NCBI GenBank assembly: GCA_014338405.1
Contig: JTDE01000137.1
Coordinates: forward strand, 60,776 to 124,775
Direction of reading: 5' to 3'
Length of the DNA: 64,000 bases
Source: Paragonimus skrjabini miyazakii
Lineage: Eukaryota; Platyhelminthes; Trematoda; Plagiorchiida; Troglotrematidae
Part shown: positions 51,501 through 63,100 of the stretch, in pieces
How the letters are laid out: each line of letters starts with the position of its first letter
Position numbering within the stretch: the first letter of the stretch is position 1
Notes under the pieces: generated by a model
The model's database searches: none
Told to the model about the DNA's origin: nothing
The model's input: the letters and a program-made list of their open reading frames with translations, nothing else
Made by a program: the position numbers and the translations under genes

Positions 51501-53650
51501 ACGTCTTCAAATTTGGACTCAGAACGTGAAAATATGACCGACCTCTGTCATCCAGGGTTCACTTAAGCAGTGATCTACCCATGTAGTCTGACACTTATTG
51601 TCCGCTGCTTGGCAGACATTTTGATTTTACCCACATGAGTATAGTACATCACACAACTCCACGCTTCCTTCCGTGATGGGATGTAGTATATCTGCGTTTG
51701 TAGCGTTTGCACACATAATCATCTGGTTAACAGGATAAATGTGTCTGAGATCGCATAGAGACACGCATTTATGGAATTGTCTGCAAGGTTGTGCATTTTC
51801 GTTCAGTTAGACAACGAGGTGTTTTCAAAGGACTGTTTTATCTATTGAACAGCTTCAGTAATATGCCGAGTATAAATCAACATGCATCATCGGTGAGAAT
51901 TCTTATTTGAAACTTCTCATTGAAACCAAAAGGAAGAGTTCACGGTGCACATGTACAAATGAAGCCAGCATTGTCTTTTATTAGTTCATATTCGATTGAT
52001 GTGGTGTGAAGTTATGGAACACTCCCGCCATGAGTTATGATCGTTTCAAATCAGTATCAACGCTACCAGATTATATAGGGTTCAGGAATTACATGCTATT
52101 CTGCCACGTGACCAAACTTGTTTATCCTCGCTACAATCGTAATAATATTAATCTCAATACATGTGTATAGTATGGAGTGTGGCATTGGAATTTTCGGTTG
52201 CCATCTGGTAGTTCGCTTACTAACAGATCTAATAAAACCATTCAGCCACAGGTTTACTTTGCTTCCATTTGTAATCAACACTGTACAAACGTCGCCAGTC
52301 TTGTGTCAGTCGCAATCAAATGATATCCAAATGAAACTCACTTTAATAAAACTAGGAGGTCTCAATGGCAAATATGAGATGCCAACTGAGATGCCAAGTT
52401 AGTTACAATGCAAAACGGATATCCGGAATAATCTAGTGATTTCCAATGTGGACAAAAATAGATTAATTGCTCATTGAAACCTAAGAAACAAAAAGATTTC
52501 GATTTATCTGATATTCATAGAAGCTCAATTGAATGAAAATATTAGTGTCACGATGAGTTCAATAATGAAGCTTACGTATTAGTTTACGCGGTGAAGGCAG
52601 ATGTAATCTTACAGGACGGGCAATCGTCATACTCGACTGCAAACCATATCTAATCTTCCCGCAGTTTACGTTACTTATCATTTCACTTGCGATTTTGATT
52701 AACCGCATTTTTTATGATGTATCCCTCGGAGATGCATTTCACATATTTGTAACGACTGAATAACGAGCCGAATACAACAAACGGTCTTAAGTCCATATAC
52801 ATGAAATGCTGGTTGTGTCAAAGTTGTTTGACCGGGCTGGATTATCTGCTGTTCGAAGTTCAGTTACTTATCTCCTGATCATATTCATTCAAAATTCCAC
52901 TGGATACAAGATGCATAAGCAGGACGACGAGTGTGATGGCATTGGCGCATACTCTTCGGCTTTGCTCATCATGACAGCTTGATCTAGTCATATATGTTGA
53001 CATAAGTATGCTGTGATGTGTGTGTCATATATATTATTTTCTTGACAAGCACACACGTTTTATTGCAGTTCCGCTTTTGAATAGAATTTTACGACCAAAT
53101 TATCATTGCAGATGATAGGGGGAACAGAATATAAAGGTTTCACCCTAAACTGCTTTGCCTCGTGCATATGTGAACTTGGGGATTACAACCCAGAAGTGAG
53201 AGTGATTAGTGAGGAGTTCGAGCAATCTTTCTTTTATGTACTATGCGATCAGTCGTTTATTGAAGCTACTATAAATCCTCCTGTTAAACACACAACTGAA
53301 GGTCACCAACATAGAGGAGCAGGACCAATCTGATTGCTCCATGTAAACCAGAAAATTTGTAACATTACATTACTGTGCAATTTTCTGAGACGCATAATTT
53401 AAGCATAACATTTAATTCCATCCATTAGGCATTCAAATTATTGAGTAGTATGAGACTTTGAGGAAAATACTTTGTAAAAATATTTACATAACATTGCAGG
53501 ACGAGGTGACTTTGAGGGATTTTGAATGTAAATTACGAGTATTTCATATTTAGGTGAACAGTAAATAGTTAAATAAGAATAGGCAATGTACGCCGATATA
53601 GGCAAGTTACGGAATGTTTTCCATTTCCATGTTTACATTTCCGCCTCAAG
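48584..53650. other. Intron 7 of the GFR-like gene
   Basis: It runs from gtaagc to ttccgcctcaag. An open frame at 53112-53330, after a good acceptor, contains CFASCICE but needs an incoming phase 0 that exon 7 does not offer. The frame at 49589-49771 also fails on phase. No repeat was recognised. Confidence 0.55.
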
Positions 53651-53998
53651 GGACGTGCTTTTTAACGGAACGTCTGAATTTGTCTCATTCGGAAACGGTG
53701 AGAATTGACGTGAACAAGTCAGTGATGAATGACGAAGCCGTTATGCCCTGTACTCGATTGTGCAGTTGTCTGGAAGGATGCCGGCACCAAATCTGTCCTG
53801 TCGTATACCGCAGTCCATTGACTGATTTGATCCATGAGAACAAATCGCGCACAACACATCAAAAGCATGGCACCCCTTCTCCATCGACCTATTCAACTTG
53901 TTTGTACATGCCTATGGCTGATTCTTCTTGTTCTTGTCAGACTGACGGGATCGTTTGGTGTGATGTGTCTAAGAAGAATCAGCATCTAAACATTCTAG
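53651..53998 (+). CDS. GFR-like gene, coding exon 8: ten-cysteine segment of unknown family
   Basis: The acceptor is catttccgcctcaag (phase 1) and the donor attctag before gtaagc (phase 1). Residues 591-706. Cysteines fall at 593, 624, 628, 630, 634, 639, 674, 684, 686 and 694, in clusters CTRLCSCLEGC and CSCQTDGIVWC. They are separated by a Ser/Thr/His-rich loop. Spacing differs from a GDNF domain, despite the same count. One sequon lies at Asn600. The second cluster is faintly like a small von Willebrand C or pacifastin-type knot, but I cannot assign it. It is linked to the receptor by exact phase and by following domain 4 directly. Confidence 0.75.
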
Positions 53999-55113
53999 GT
54001 AAGCGTTGAAATATGTGATTATAGAAGAATTAGTGATTAGACTTATACTGCAGATGCTAAGCATTCCAGCGTTCTCTGTTTAGCCGAGTCCCAGTACAAC
54101 AAAATCAGTTGACATTAAATAGTCAAAGTGTAATAAGCTGCAGAAAATCTTTTGAAAGGAGTTGTAAAAGGTCCAACCTGAAAACACCAGCTTCTGTTCA
54201 TTTTGCAAATCTGTCGACATCCTGACGCGAACTTGAAATCTTGATGTCGTCGATATGAAGCCCATGACGGCTGAAGTAACCGTCACTATCTGCGCAACAA
54301 AGAAAGTGTCGTGATCACGAAGAACATCCACTACGCGAGGCGGGCGATGCTGTTCGTTTACTCTTAAATTGCTAACGTATCAAAACAATAGCAAACGAAA
54401 TAGGTGTAAAAACGATTTAAACCCCGTGATCAAAATCGCTTGCACACTGAGCAGGTAATATGCGTAGCTCCTGTTGAGCAGGAATAAAAATCCTATCTAG
54501 TCATTAATCGAAATTCGAGTGAAGTTTGACAATAGAGTCTGCAGATGGAAATTTCATACCATTTGAAGCTGTTTATCGTTGCGAGCAAAGTTGAATAAAG
54601 TAAGTCGCCACCAGATAGGTGCATATATGTGAGACGTCTAGCACTTAAGCTCCTTGGTCAACCTCACGTTCCTCAACGACAGACTATCAAATCTGTCTTA
54701 ATACCACCTATACAAGATTCACTCCATGATGTCAACATGTCGGCATGCCAGCTGCTTTCACTATGTTAAGTTTGTATCACTCGTGCTTGGTGTTCATCCA
54801 AATTGATAAGTCATTCAGCACAACTCGCCTCACCCGCGAGTTGATCTACTCCTCTTTGACAGGTTATTTTTAACCGTGGTTTGTGAGGAATAAGTCAACC
54901 AAAAAAGAACTGATAATTAGAAATGTCAATGCATTTTCAAGCAAATGATGACACCTGGCTGTCAAATTTCAATGAGCTTCAATGTTGAGTGACTATGTGC
55001 TGCTTGACGCTGCAAAGATAACAGTCCTGTTGGCGTCATTCTTAATTCATTGTTTCACTTGTTGTTTTATCACGAATCTTACTTGACTAACCTATATTTT
55101 TATACCGCCACAG
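53999..55113. other. Intron 8 of the GFR-like gene
   Basis: It runs from gtaagc to taccgccacag. Nothing else seen. Confidence 0.6.
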
Positions 55114-55475
55114 ATTACCAACTAATTTTGAGCTATGATCAGTCAGAATTCGGAACTATTCTGCGACTTCTAAACGAAAATGTACTGAACAGAGAACACT
55201 ACTTCTTCATTCGGTTAATCGATATCGCGCATCTCCTGGAAAGTCTAATTCTGGCTATAACAGGAAGTGACAACTGTCATCTACTGTTGAATAGGCACCA
55301 TAGTCTACCTCCCCTCCCGTCAAATGACAGAAGAGTGAAACCAGTCGAAAACACAAGCCACAACAATGCTGATGATGTGTACGGACAGTTAATCTACGTA
55401 ATTGCAATGAAGTCCAAATGGAGAGAAAATTATTCCACGCAAAATCCGCATGGAAGCCAGAAAGATTTGCATGCG
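55114..55475 (+). CDS. GFR-like gene, probable coding exon 9: C-terminal tail
   Basis: The acceptor tttttataccgccacag takes the phase-1 end of exon 8, and the strong donor gcg/gtaagt leaves phase 0. Residues 707-827. The first part has a leucine/isoleucine-rich stretch (FFIRLIDIAHLLESLILAIT), broken by charged residues and so more likely an amphipathic helix than a membrane span. A polar half with sequons near ENTS and ENYS follows. There is a single cysteine. No domain is recognised. Support comes from the 121-codon open frame and the splice sites, not from similarity. Confidence 0.6.
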
Positions 55476-56767
55476 GTAAGTCCGTAATTGTGCCTGTGCA
55501 TTTGCCAGTGAAGCCCAGCCAAGGAAATTATTTTCATCAGACGTAATATAATGCGAACCACCACTTGTTCGTAACCCTGGGTTCTCGCTGGAAATGAAGT
55601 ATTTTCACTGGGTATCATAGAGATAGAACTCTCCCATTAGAATAATCGATCGCCAAAAATATGTTGGGATTCCTACTTAACGATTTGTTCACTCATTTCA
55701 TTGGTCTCATTATAATGTGTGGCATAGGTTTTCCTCCGAACTAATTTAACATTCTGCAGGCAAACACTTCAACGAAAAAGAAGACAATGCATGCTTACTG
55801 TACAGTTCATTAGAAGCTGAGCAAATTCCATTTCTGAATCCCACTTGACTAGCTTTCTCATGCGACGAAACAAGATGAGCTCGATAAAAGTAGGCATCCT
55901 TCTTGCCAGTACTTTAAAATATGAACGCTTTCCCGTATGCAACCTTGAATTCGTTATAAACTAAGACGGGCTGAAAGTTCCGTGATGCTTCGTTTTTCTG
56001 TTGCTCTCGAAACTCATACATGAACTTTCATTCTGCATACAGTTGCTTTGTAAACGCAAAGAACGTATGGTTGGATAGAATGAAATTATGAAGATGGGCA
56101 ATTTGTTTATACGTTATTGCAAAAAAATTGATAGATGCCGTCATTCAGTACACCTGTTTGAGATTTACTCCTTAGTTGCCATAATCTTGACAGCATTATT
56201 TTGATTTGTTACCTTCATTCAGGTCCTTAATCGTGTATTATTATCAAGGGGGTTTGCTGAAATTTCCTGAGTTTTCTGGCTACAACGATTAGTTTGGGAA
56301 ATCCATTTTAATTATTGTTTTGCTCGTTGACTTTTGTTTGATCATCAGAAGAGAATGTCGAGCTTGTCTGTCTAACGTTGGTGTGCAACATTTCCCAAAA
56401 CAATGACCATAGAAGCGTCACTTACTACGGAGATTTTTGTCAGTTAATGTTTGTGTGATAGTGAAATAAATTAACATTACCATGGAGATATTTTCAGATA
56501 AAATCTTCGTAAGACTCAAAGTCGGTTTACTGATAAAACCCTGAAAGTATTCAGTTGTAACTTTTACTTCGCGAGAAAGGTAGGACAGCGTAAATTATTC
56601 AAGAATGTAATCTCCACTTCCATTTCGGTTGGGCCAAATTGTTAAAAGAGTAGGAGTAAAATTGTCTGGCAGCTTCCAAACATTTAAGTGAATTAAAAAT
56701 AGATAAATCTCCACGAATAAATGACACACATCACTTAGCACACTATTTAATCATGAGAACAGCCCAG

Positions 56768-56947
56768 GGCAACTGTAAGAATGCATTTAAGAGCGCACTC
56801 GTAAATTTAGAATGCACGAGAAATGCTGTGAATAACAACAAAACCAATGTTCATTTTGGGACTTGTGAGAGCATGGCAAGTAGATGTCATCGGGATAAAT
56901 TTTATGGACAAAGTTTCGTAGATTGTAGAACGCTCTCTAGTGCGTAG
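56768..56947 (+). CDS. Possible terminal exon of the GFR-like gene
   Basis: After an acceptor-like acagcccag (weak pyrimidine tract), the phase-0 frame needed by exon 9 is open for 59 codons to TAG at 56945. AATAAA follows at 57110-57115. The peptide has five cysteines (NCKNAF, LECTRN, TCESMASRC, VDCR), and CESMASRC recalls the opening of GDNF domain 1. It has no hydrophobic end for a GPI anchor. The cysteine content and phase favour it; the poor acceptor argues against. If wrong, the true end lies elsewhere downstream. Confidence 0.35.
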   Translation, partial: GNCKNAFKSALVNLECTRNAVNNNKTNVHFGTCESMASRCHRDKFYGQSFVDCRTLSSA

Positions 56948-57109
56948 ATAACTGTGACAATAAGTAACCTGGAGTAGGAAATCTGAAGGCCCATGAATAT
57001 ATTACGCGAAATTCACTGCATTCCACAACAATTTTTCATAATGCATAAATGTCATTATTGTGTCCTACTGGGCACTCGTTCGTCAGCTTCGTTTATTTGG
57101 AAAAAGTGT

Positions 57110-57115
57110 AATAAA
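57110..57115 (+). promoter_or_regulatory. Candidate polyadenylation signal AATAAA
   Basis: It lies about 165 bases after the TAG of the possible terminal exon. AATAAA is frequent in AT-rich DNA, so it is only supportive if that exon is real. Confidence 0.25.
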
Positions 57116-57130
57116 TTTGATCCATTGCTA

Positions 57131-60100
57131 CGAAAAGAAATTAAACACATGACCAGTGCTACATGATATTAGTTAGGAAGCCACCGTGAAAATAGAGATA
57201 TTTCACGGTTGCACAGAAGTGATGTAGTCCATCGAATGATTCTGGAGCGGTGGTGTTTCAAGTGATTCAGGTCAAGTCGAATCTAAGGTTTTTCACAGTT
57301 GCATTGTTTCTAGTTTAAACGTAAACTAGACCATACAGTAGCAACAAACCTTCTGATTAAACGACGTGTTAGTTGGATTTTAATTAATAACACGTGTAAC
57401 TCTTGTCGAACATGCCGCCACCAGGACCGCCCATGACACGGTTGGACGGGCAGGTAACTAAATCAAACCGTCACACATTTAAGTTCCAGGAGATGTATTT
57501 CGAGCTTAGTGAGTGGAGCGTAGTGCTTTTGTCTGATGGTTATTCAAGTGCAATATATCTCCCATGTGCACGATAGCTTAGGAGTAAAATGTGCAAAACC
57601 CTCCGCGAAATTTCCAACGAGTTATAAATATAAATCTGCAGTCATTGAGAGTAAATGGTTATAGCCACAAGTTAGGCGAGATAATCATTTTGGAGACGTA
57701 ATTTCGTTTAAAATATAGTTTGTTTACTCATGCAAATCCTCTGGCATCGACCAATTGGGTGGTGGCACATTATGTTTAAGTTATACTCATGTATGTAGAA
57801 ATATAATTGCTATGACATACATGACAAAATTGACGTCATGGGTACCAAACCGTATGAAAAGGACTGAAATCGATAACCTTCGTGATAAAGTCAGAAGCTT
57901 GTCCTATTCGGTTAGACTGCCTCCTCAAGGCGAGCATAGATACAAGTAATGGTTTGAACATGTGTATCGTGAATTATTTCCATCAAAAGAATTTCATGTC
58001 CACGCGGTCATACCTGCGAGGTAACAGATGATCTGAAATTGACTATGTACATACGCGGAAAACGGTACACAATCCATTTGTCCGGAAGTGGACCTTGATT
58101 GAACCCGATTTTTCCGAGGCTTGACTGTCTGGTCCACGTAGCAGGAAGCATTTGAGAGTCGAAGTCGCAAAAAGGCTGAGTTTTGGTCACTTTAAACCCA
58201 GAGTATAAAAATCGACTGTCCACAAGTGAAATCGGAATACACTTTATGATATTCTGTGTTGGACAATAGAATGGGTGATTTAACACAACTTCAGGCATTT
58301 GTGTGGACGAAATGTTCATATTCTCGCTCGTACTGTTCCACAACTCTGACTTAAATGATAAAACGGATCCCCAGTTTTAAATCTTTCCACTGTCAAACCA
58401 AATCAAGCACTCACCTAATGTGAAATTTCATGGATCATTCAAGGGTCAACTGCATTTTGATAGAAGTCCCCCCAAGTGACATTCAGAAAAACGCAGTCTT
58501 AGAAACCCAAATGATTCTAGACAAACAAGTTTTGACATAACTCCGCGGCCAAAATTGACAGGACTAGACAAAGAATCGAGTCAGTTATATAATCTTACTT
58601 TCTGAATGTATACTCTTTATTTTTGTTGTCTTCCCTTTTTAACTTAGAAACTTTATACAAGTTAATTTTAATGCATCAATTGTTTTCAACAAATATCTCG
58701 AAACAAACATGAAGGAGAATTCCAAAGAAATATAGAACATTATTTTCGTGAAACTTTCAAGTTCAGTGCCTTGGTTTCCACGGGTATGTTCATGGAGTAA
58801 AACACTGGTGTTGGCTGGTTAATTTCTTATGACAGACCAGTGGGAACTTAATGTCATGTCATTTCTGCTGCATGTATTCTTGATCGACCATCTTCCAATA
58901 AGTACTGAACCTCTGACATTGTCCTGAGGGAGTTCGTGTGCATGTGCTATTTCATGTGGTCAATGGCGCAACTGACCGCAGACGCGTCCAACGTGACCTT
59001 TGTTACTTCAGCTCTCAGTCAATATGCCACCTTACCGAAGTGTTTATTGCGTCGTTCGGCATACGCAATCAAATGAATAGCTGACACCATCATGACGGTT
59101 GATGTAGACTGTGTGTGTGTTGACAGTGAGGGTAGTCATGTACATCTGTTAGATGTGTAACATGAAATCTTAGGGTGTCAATTTTAACAAAACAGTTATC
59201 TAATTCGTTTAATCTATACAGACCTGAAACCTAAGTTGGATTTTATGTATCGTGTGGTTTTCATGTTCTTCACGATTCTTACATTTTGGCGTATGAACAA
59301 GGTTTGGAGGCTCGAATTCGTGTTAAACAATTGCAAATATAGTCAGCAACTTTGTGAAATCGTATTTTCACCTGTTTGAACGGTCAGATAAGTTTGGTTT
59401 TCAAAAGACGTCAGTTATTCATGTATTCCATGATATGCACTTAAACTATTCTAATGCTGTATATCGCCAGATTAAATACAATAAAAGCTTGCGTGAGAAT
59501 CCTACAAAAATATCAGAACAATAAATTCTATGGTGGCATGAAACAAAGTGTTTTCCCGCAGCTCAGTAAAATATAGGCGAACAAATGGTGACTGTAACTT
59601 TCAAACCATTTGGATCAATCGATTGCTAATAATTTTACGGTGTTTATGTACTAATACTTTTCTGGTGAATCCACATCAAACCCAGGCCTACTGTTAATCC
59701 CAGTGTTTTTAATGAATGGATAGATATAATTTACACAAACAAGTTCTGTCAAGTAGTCAATCGCCTTTCATCTATATCAGTTCACTTCGAAATAAATTTG
59801 TCATGCATCAATCATGGTTTATGAGGAGAAAAACTGCCATGTCAACGTAATGCAAACCATGCCTGTAACTCAACAGATTTACAGTTCCTTCACAGAGGTT
59901 TTATTTGATCTGTTTTTATGTACTTGGCCAGTTCATGAATGAGCTTGCTTCATTACAAGCAATCCGATTCCGTCCAAATTATGGAGCAACCTACAAAACA
60001 TCTCATCAAATAGTGGCTTGAATCATGACAGTTGCCAGACCATCTCCTAGATGTTTTTATCACGCAAAAAGTTTGCCTGATTTTCTTAAGTAACTTTGAC

Positions 60101-63100
60101 GACGGTACAATTGCATATTTTTCCATAAACCGTAAACTAACGGATTTGAAATCTATGTGTTTGTAAATGTTTTAAATCCCCTTTTTTAAATGACGTTTTT
60201 GGCAAAACTGTAGCGAAGTATGCGTTGTGAGGCATAACCATTCTTACACTTGCGGTGTTGGTGCTCCCGTGCCATTTATGCAAGCAGCCATTTCAATTGT
60301 TACGTCTTACATCAAAAGTTCGGACATTCCGCGCTTGTGAGTTTTTTGATGAACATCACACCACCTTCGTCCCCGGTATGAGCCAGAACAACAGTTACTC
60401 TTAGCTTGGATGCTGCAAGATTGATCTCGCCCACTGATAGGTGCTCTGAGCCGACATAGTTAATGGCCTTGTAGCTGGCGCTGCTCACGGACTTAAAAAC
60501 AAGCTCTTGTTAGACCTTCGAGAATAACCGGTTGGGTGGGCGTGCGCTTCAGATACTCCTGCTGAGCTGTGTTCTCATATGTCAAACCGACCAGCGACGA
60601 TAATAGTAGGCCCCGTGATGTTCTCCTCTGATACTTCTAAGCACGACTCAGAAGTAAAACAATATATAAACCTGAAGAACATCACCCACACTCGATCCCA
60701 GCTGTCTCATTCCCAAAGAATTTCCGATCGGCCATTTTCCAGTACAAGCACTAGTGTTTCGCTCTTATTAAAGATTGTCAGTGGTGCATATCCTTGTCAC
60801 AGCCGAAAGGAGAACTCCGGCCAAGCTTTCATGAGGAATCCGTGTTGACCACTGCACAATTGACCTCACTCATCAGTAACATAAACTTCTGTTTGCATTT
60901 CCTAACTACAACAATGTGAGCAGCACTGATGACAACCATGTTAACTGGAGAGACATCAGATCGACTAAGCGTTCTTTCGATTAACGTTGGGAATTAAAAC
61001 TGCTTACGAGTTTCACAGCATGGGTCTTTGTTTCCATTGGGAACCCTGACAAATTCTCACTTCTGAAGTAAAAATTGGTTTTGGCTAATAAATCTCAGTA
61101 ATGTTGGTTTAACTGATGAGACCAAAAAGATGCAGTCTCAAACTGCTATGTAAAAATGGAATCCATAGGACAAACATACATAACTAAATCATGTTCGTGG
61201 GCGATCGAATGATTACTTACGACTCTGTCAATGACTGGTTCAGACGTTCAATCTGTTATCAAATTGGCTACGAACGTATATGTGCAACACAACAGCATAA
61301 CTGCCTGAAAGGCAGTATTCAGTAAAAGTTCAATGTAAATACATGCAAGATTCAGAGGAAGTGACCGCTGCAAAATAAAACGGCCATTCTGGTACGCTGT
61401 GGTGACGTTAGCATTAATTGCTAGCGCAACGTCAGTTACTCGCATGGACAGCAGGCAAGTTTCAATCTGTATATACTACCATATGTTTGTGTTGGGTGAT
61501 CTCCCTTTAGTATATATTATGCCCATATGAATTGAGTATATTATGCATTCACATCGTCTGCTGAACTTCACGAAACGACAAAATTATGTATTTGGTAAGG
61601 AGTAGGTTTTAGCGTGTCAGTCATTATAACTGAGCAAACGAGCGAATGATGAGAAACTACAGTTGTTTATGGATGCTGAAGGGGGCTAATCCAACCGAAC
61701 AACATACACTGCATAGATAATTCCAAAAAGTATATTCAAAGATACAAGGACTATAGAACGCTTGCCAAACATGACCACATATCGAGGTCACCGACGATAA
61801 TGACTGGGTTTGTCTTTGTATTTGAAGGTGATTCAATCGACTTATCGACATCAGGTTTTAAACTGATTGAGTTCAGCTTGGTAGACGGTGAGAAGAATGT
61901 TGTCATTTATGTCCAATCGATGAGAAGCGTACTTTACATAATAATGAACTGTGAATTTTCCACATGCAACAAGCCCTATTTTCTCACCGTAATAAGCGGA
62001 AATGTGGTTACTTATTTCGGAACTATTGCTCCCTAGTGGCCAAGCGGCACTGTTGATGTCAACCCGCTGGCAAATTGTTTGGATAGGTTAGATAGTTAAA
62101 CAAGGGCGACGCCAGGATGCACAGCAAAATGGCTTAATAAAAAGATGCTATGCGATCCTTTGTCACAAGTATGTCCAATCGAACTATGAACCTGTTGAGG
62201 CAAAAATGTCAACGTGCACATTACTTCTGATATGCAGAATTAATCAACTGTTAGATGGCTGTTTTACACTTCCGCGTACAATATTAATTCTTTTTGGAGA
62301 AACTATTTGTACTAATAACTTATGTATTGTTTATGGATGAGGTTGCCGTTTTGCTATTTTGTCAGCTGGGTAAAGTTTAAGTAGTAAGTTTAAACACCCA
62401 GATGTCATCACCAGATGGAAATATATCGAAGTCGTCTACGGGTTTAATACTGATAAATACTACTGCTAAATAACACTAGATACAGATTGGGTTCATATTC
62501 TTGTACTGGGTCATTTCCAAACGGTCTTAAAAATGCATAACAGTTTATTCAGTTAGCAAACGAAAGAGTCAATAAAAGTAGTCGAGTAGTTTTGTTCGTA
62601 GTTAGTTCTCATTACGCCTATCGCAATATGACCTAAACAGTAGGTGTTGGAAGTTGTTTTGGCGAAAAACTAGAGAATTGTATATTGTTGAAATTCGTTC
62701 TAGATATTGACATGGATCAAGGGTGTCTTCCCTTATGGAACTTAATTGAGTGAAGAAACTCGATTCAACCTTCCCGTAAAATTAGCTTATTCTAGGATAC
62801 TAAACAAATATATTTAATGTTACCACATGTTCATTTAAAATATCGGGCAGCTGACCTAAATTAACGTGTTCTAAATATTTTGTTAAGAATGATCTACTTC
62901 GCATATAGAGGCTTAACTTTAAGCACGTTATCACGGATTACGCAGATCTGGGAATTTTGCTATTATTTTAAATTAGATAAGCATTTGTGATTACCATGGT
63001 TTATGACTCTAATGTAAGGTAGTATTCCTTTACTCACTAATTCACAACAGACATAACGCACATGCTTAATTATCATATAACATGAAATGAGTGCCGAAAC

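Larger units (their letters stand above)
27055..55475 (+). other. GDNF-receptor-like (GFR-like / GAS1-family) gene, four GDNF domains, whole locus
   Basis: This is the span of the reconstructed gene. Nine coding exons give 827 codons without a stop. Introns are about 6.0, 2.5, 0.47, 1.6, 5.3, 4.0, 5.1 and 1.1 kb. Exon-end phases run 1,1,2,1,1,2,1,1,0, and each acceptor fits the preceding donor. Order: leader (1-20), spacer, GDNF domains at 63-153, 270-348, 411-491 and 503-590, ten-cysteine segment 593-694, tail. Proteins of this family bind GDNF-type cystine-knot ligands at the cell surface and, in vertebrates, present them to the RET kinase; insect GFR-like proteins also have four such domains. 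The ligand and partner here are unknown, and no RET-like gene is in the window. The C-terminus, and with it the membrane attachment, is unresolved. What is seen is the cysteine pattern and splice phases; function is inferred from family. Confidence 0.85.

Noticed and set aside
53112..53330. Open frame after a good acceptor, with CFASCICE, inside intron 7 of the receptor gene
   Set aside because: It needs incoming phase 0, while exon 7 leaves phase 1; the other two phases hit stops at once. Exon 7 joins 53651 in phase without it.
57755..57949. 64-codon + frame as terminal exon of the receptor gene
   Set aside because: The nearest acceptors give phase 2, not the phase 0 left by exon 9, and no domain or anchor is visible.
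60579..60848. 89-codon + frame
   Set aside because: Most of it lies within the TIR/tRNA-like repeat copy and is not kept in other copies.
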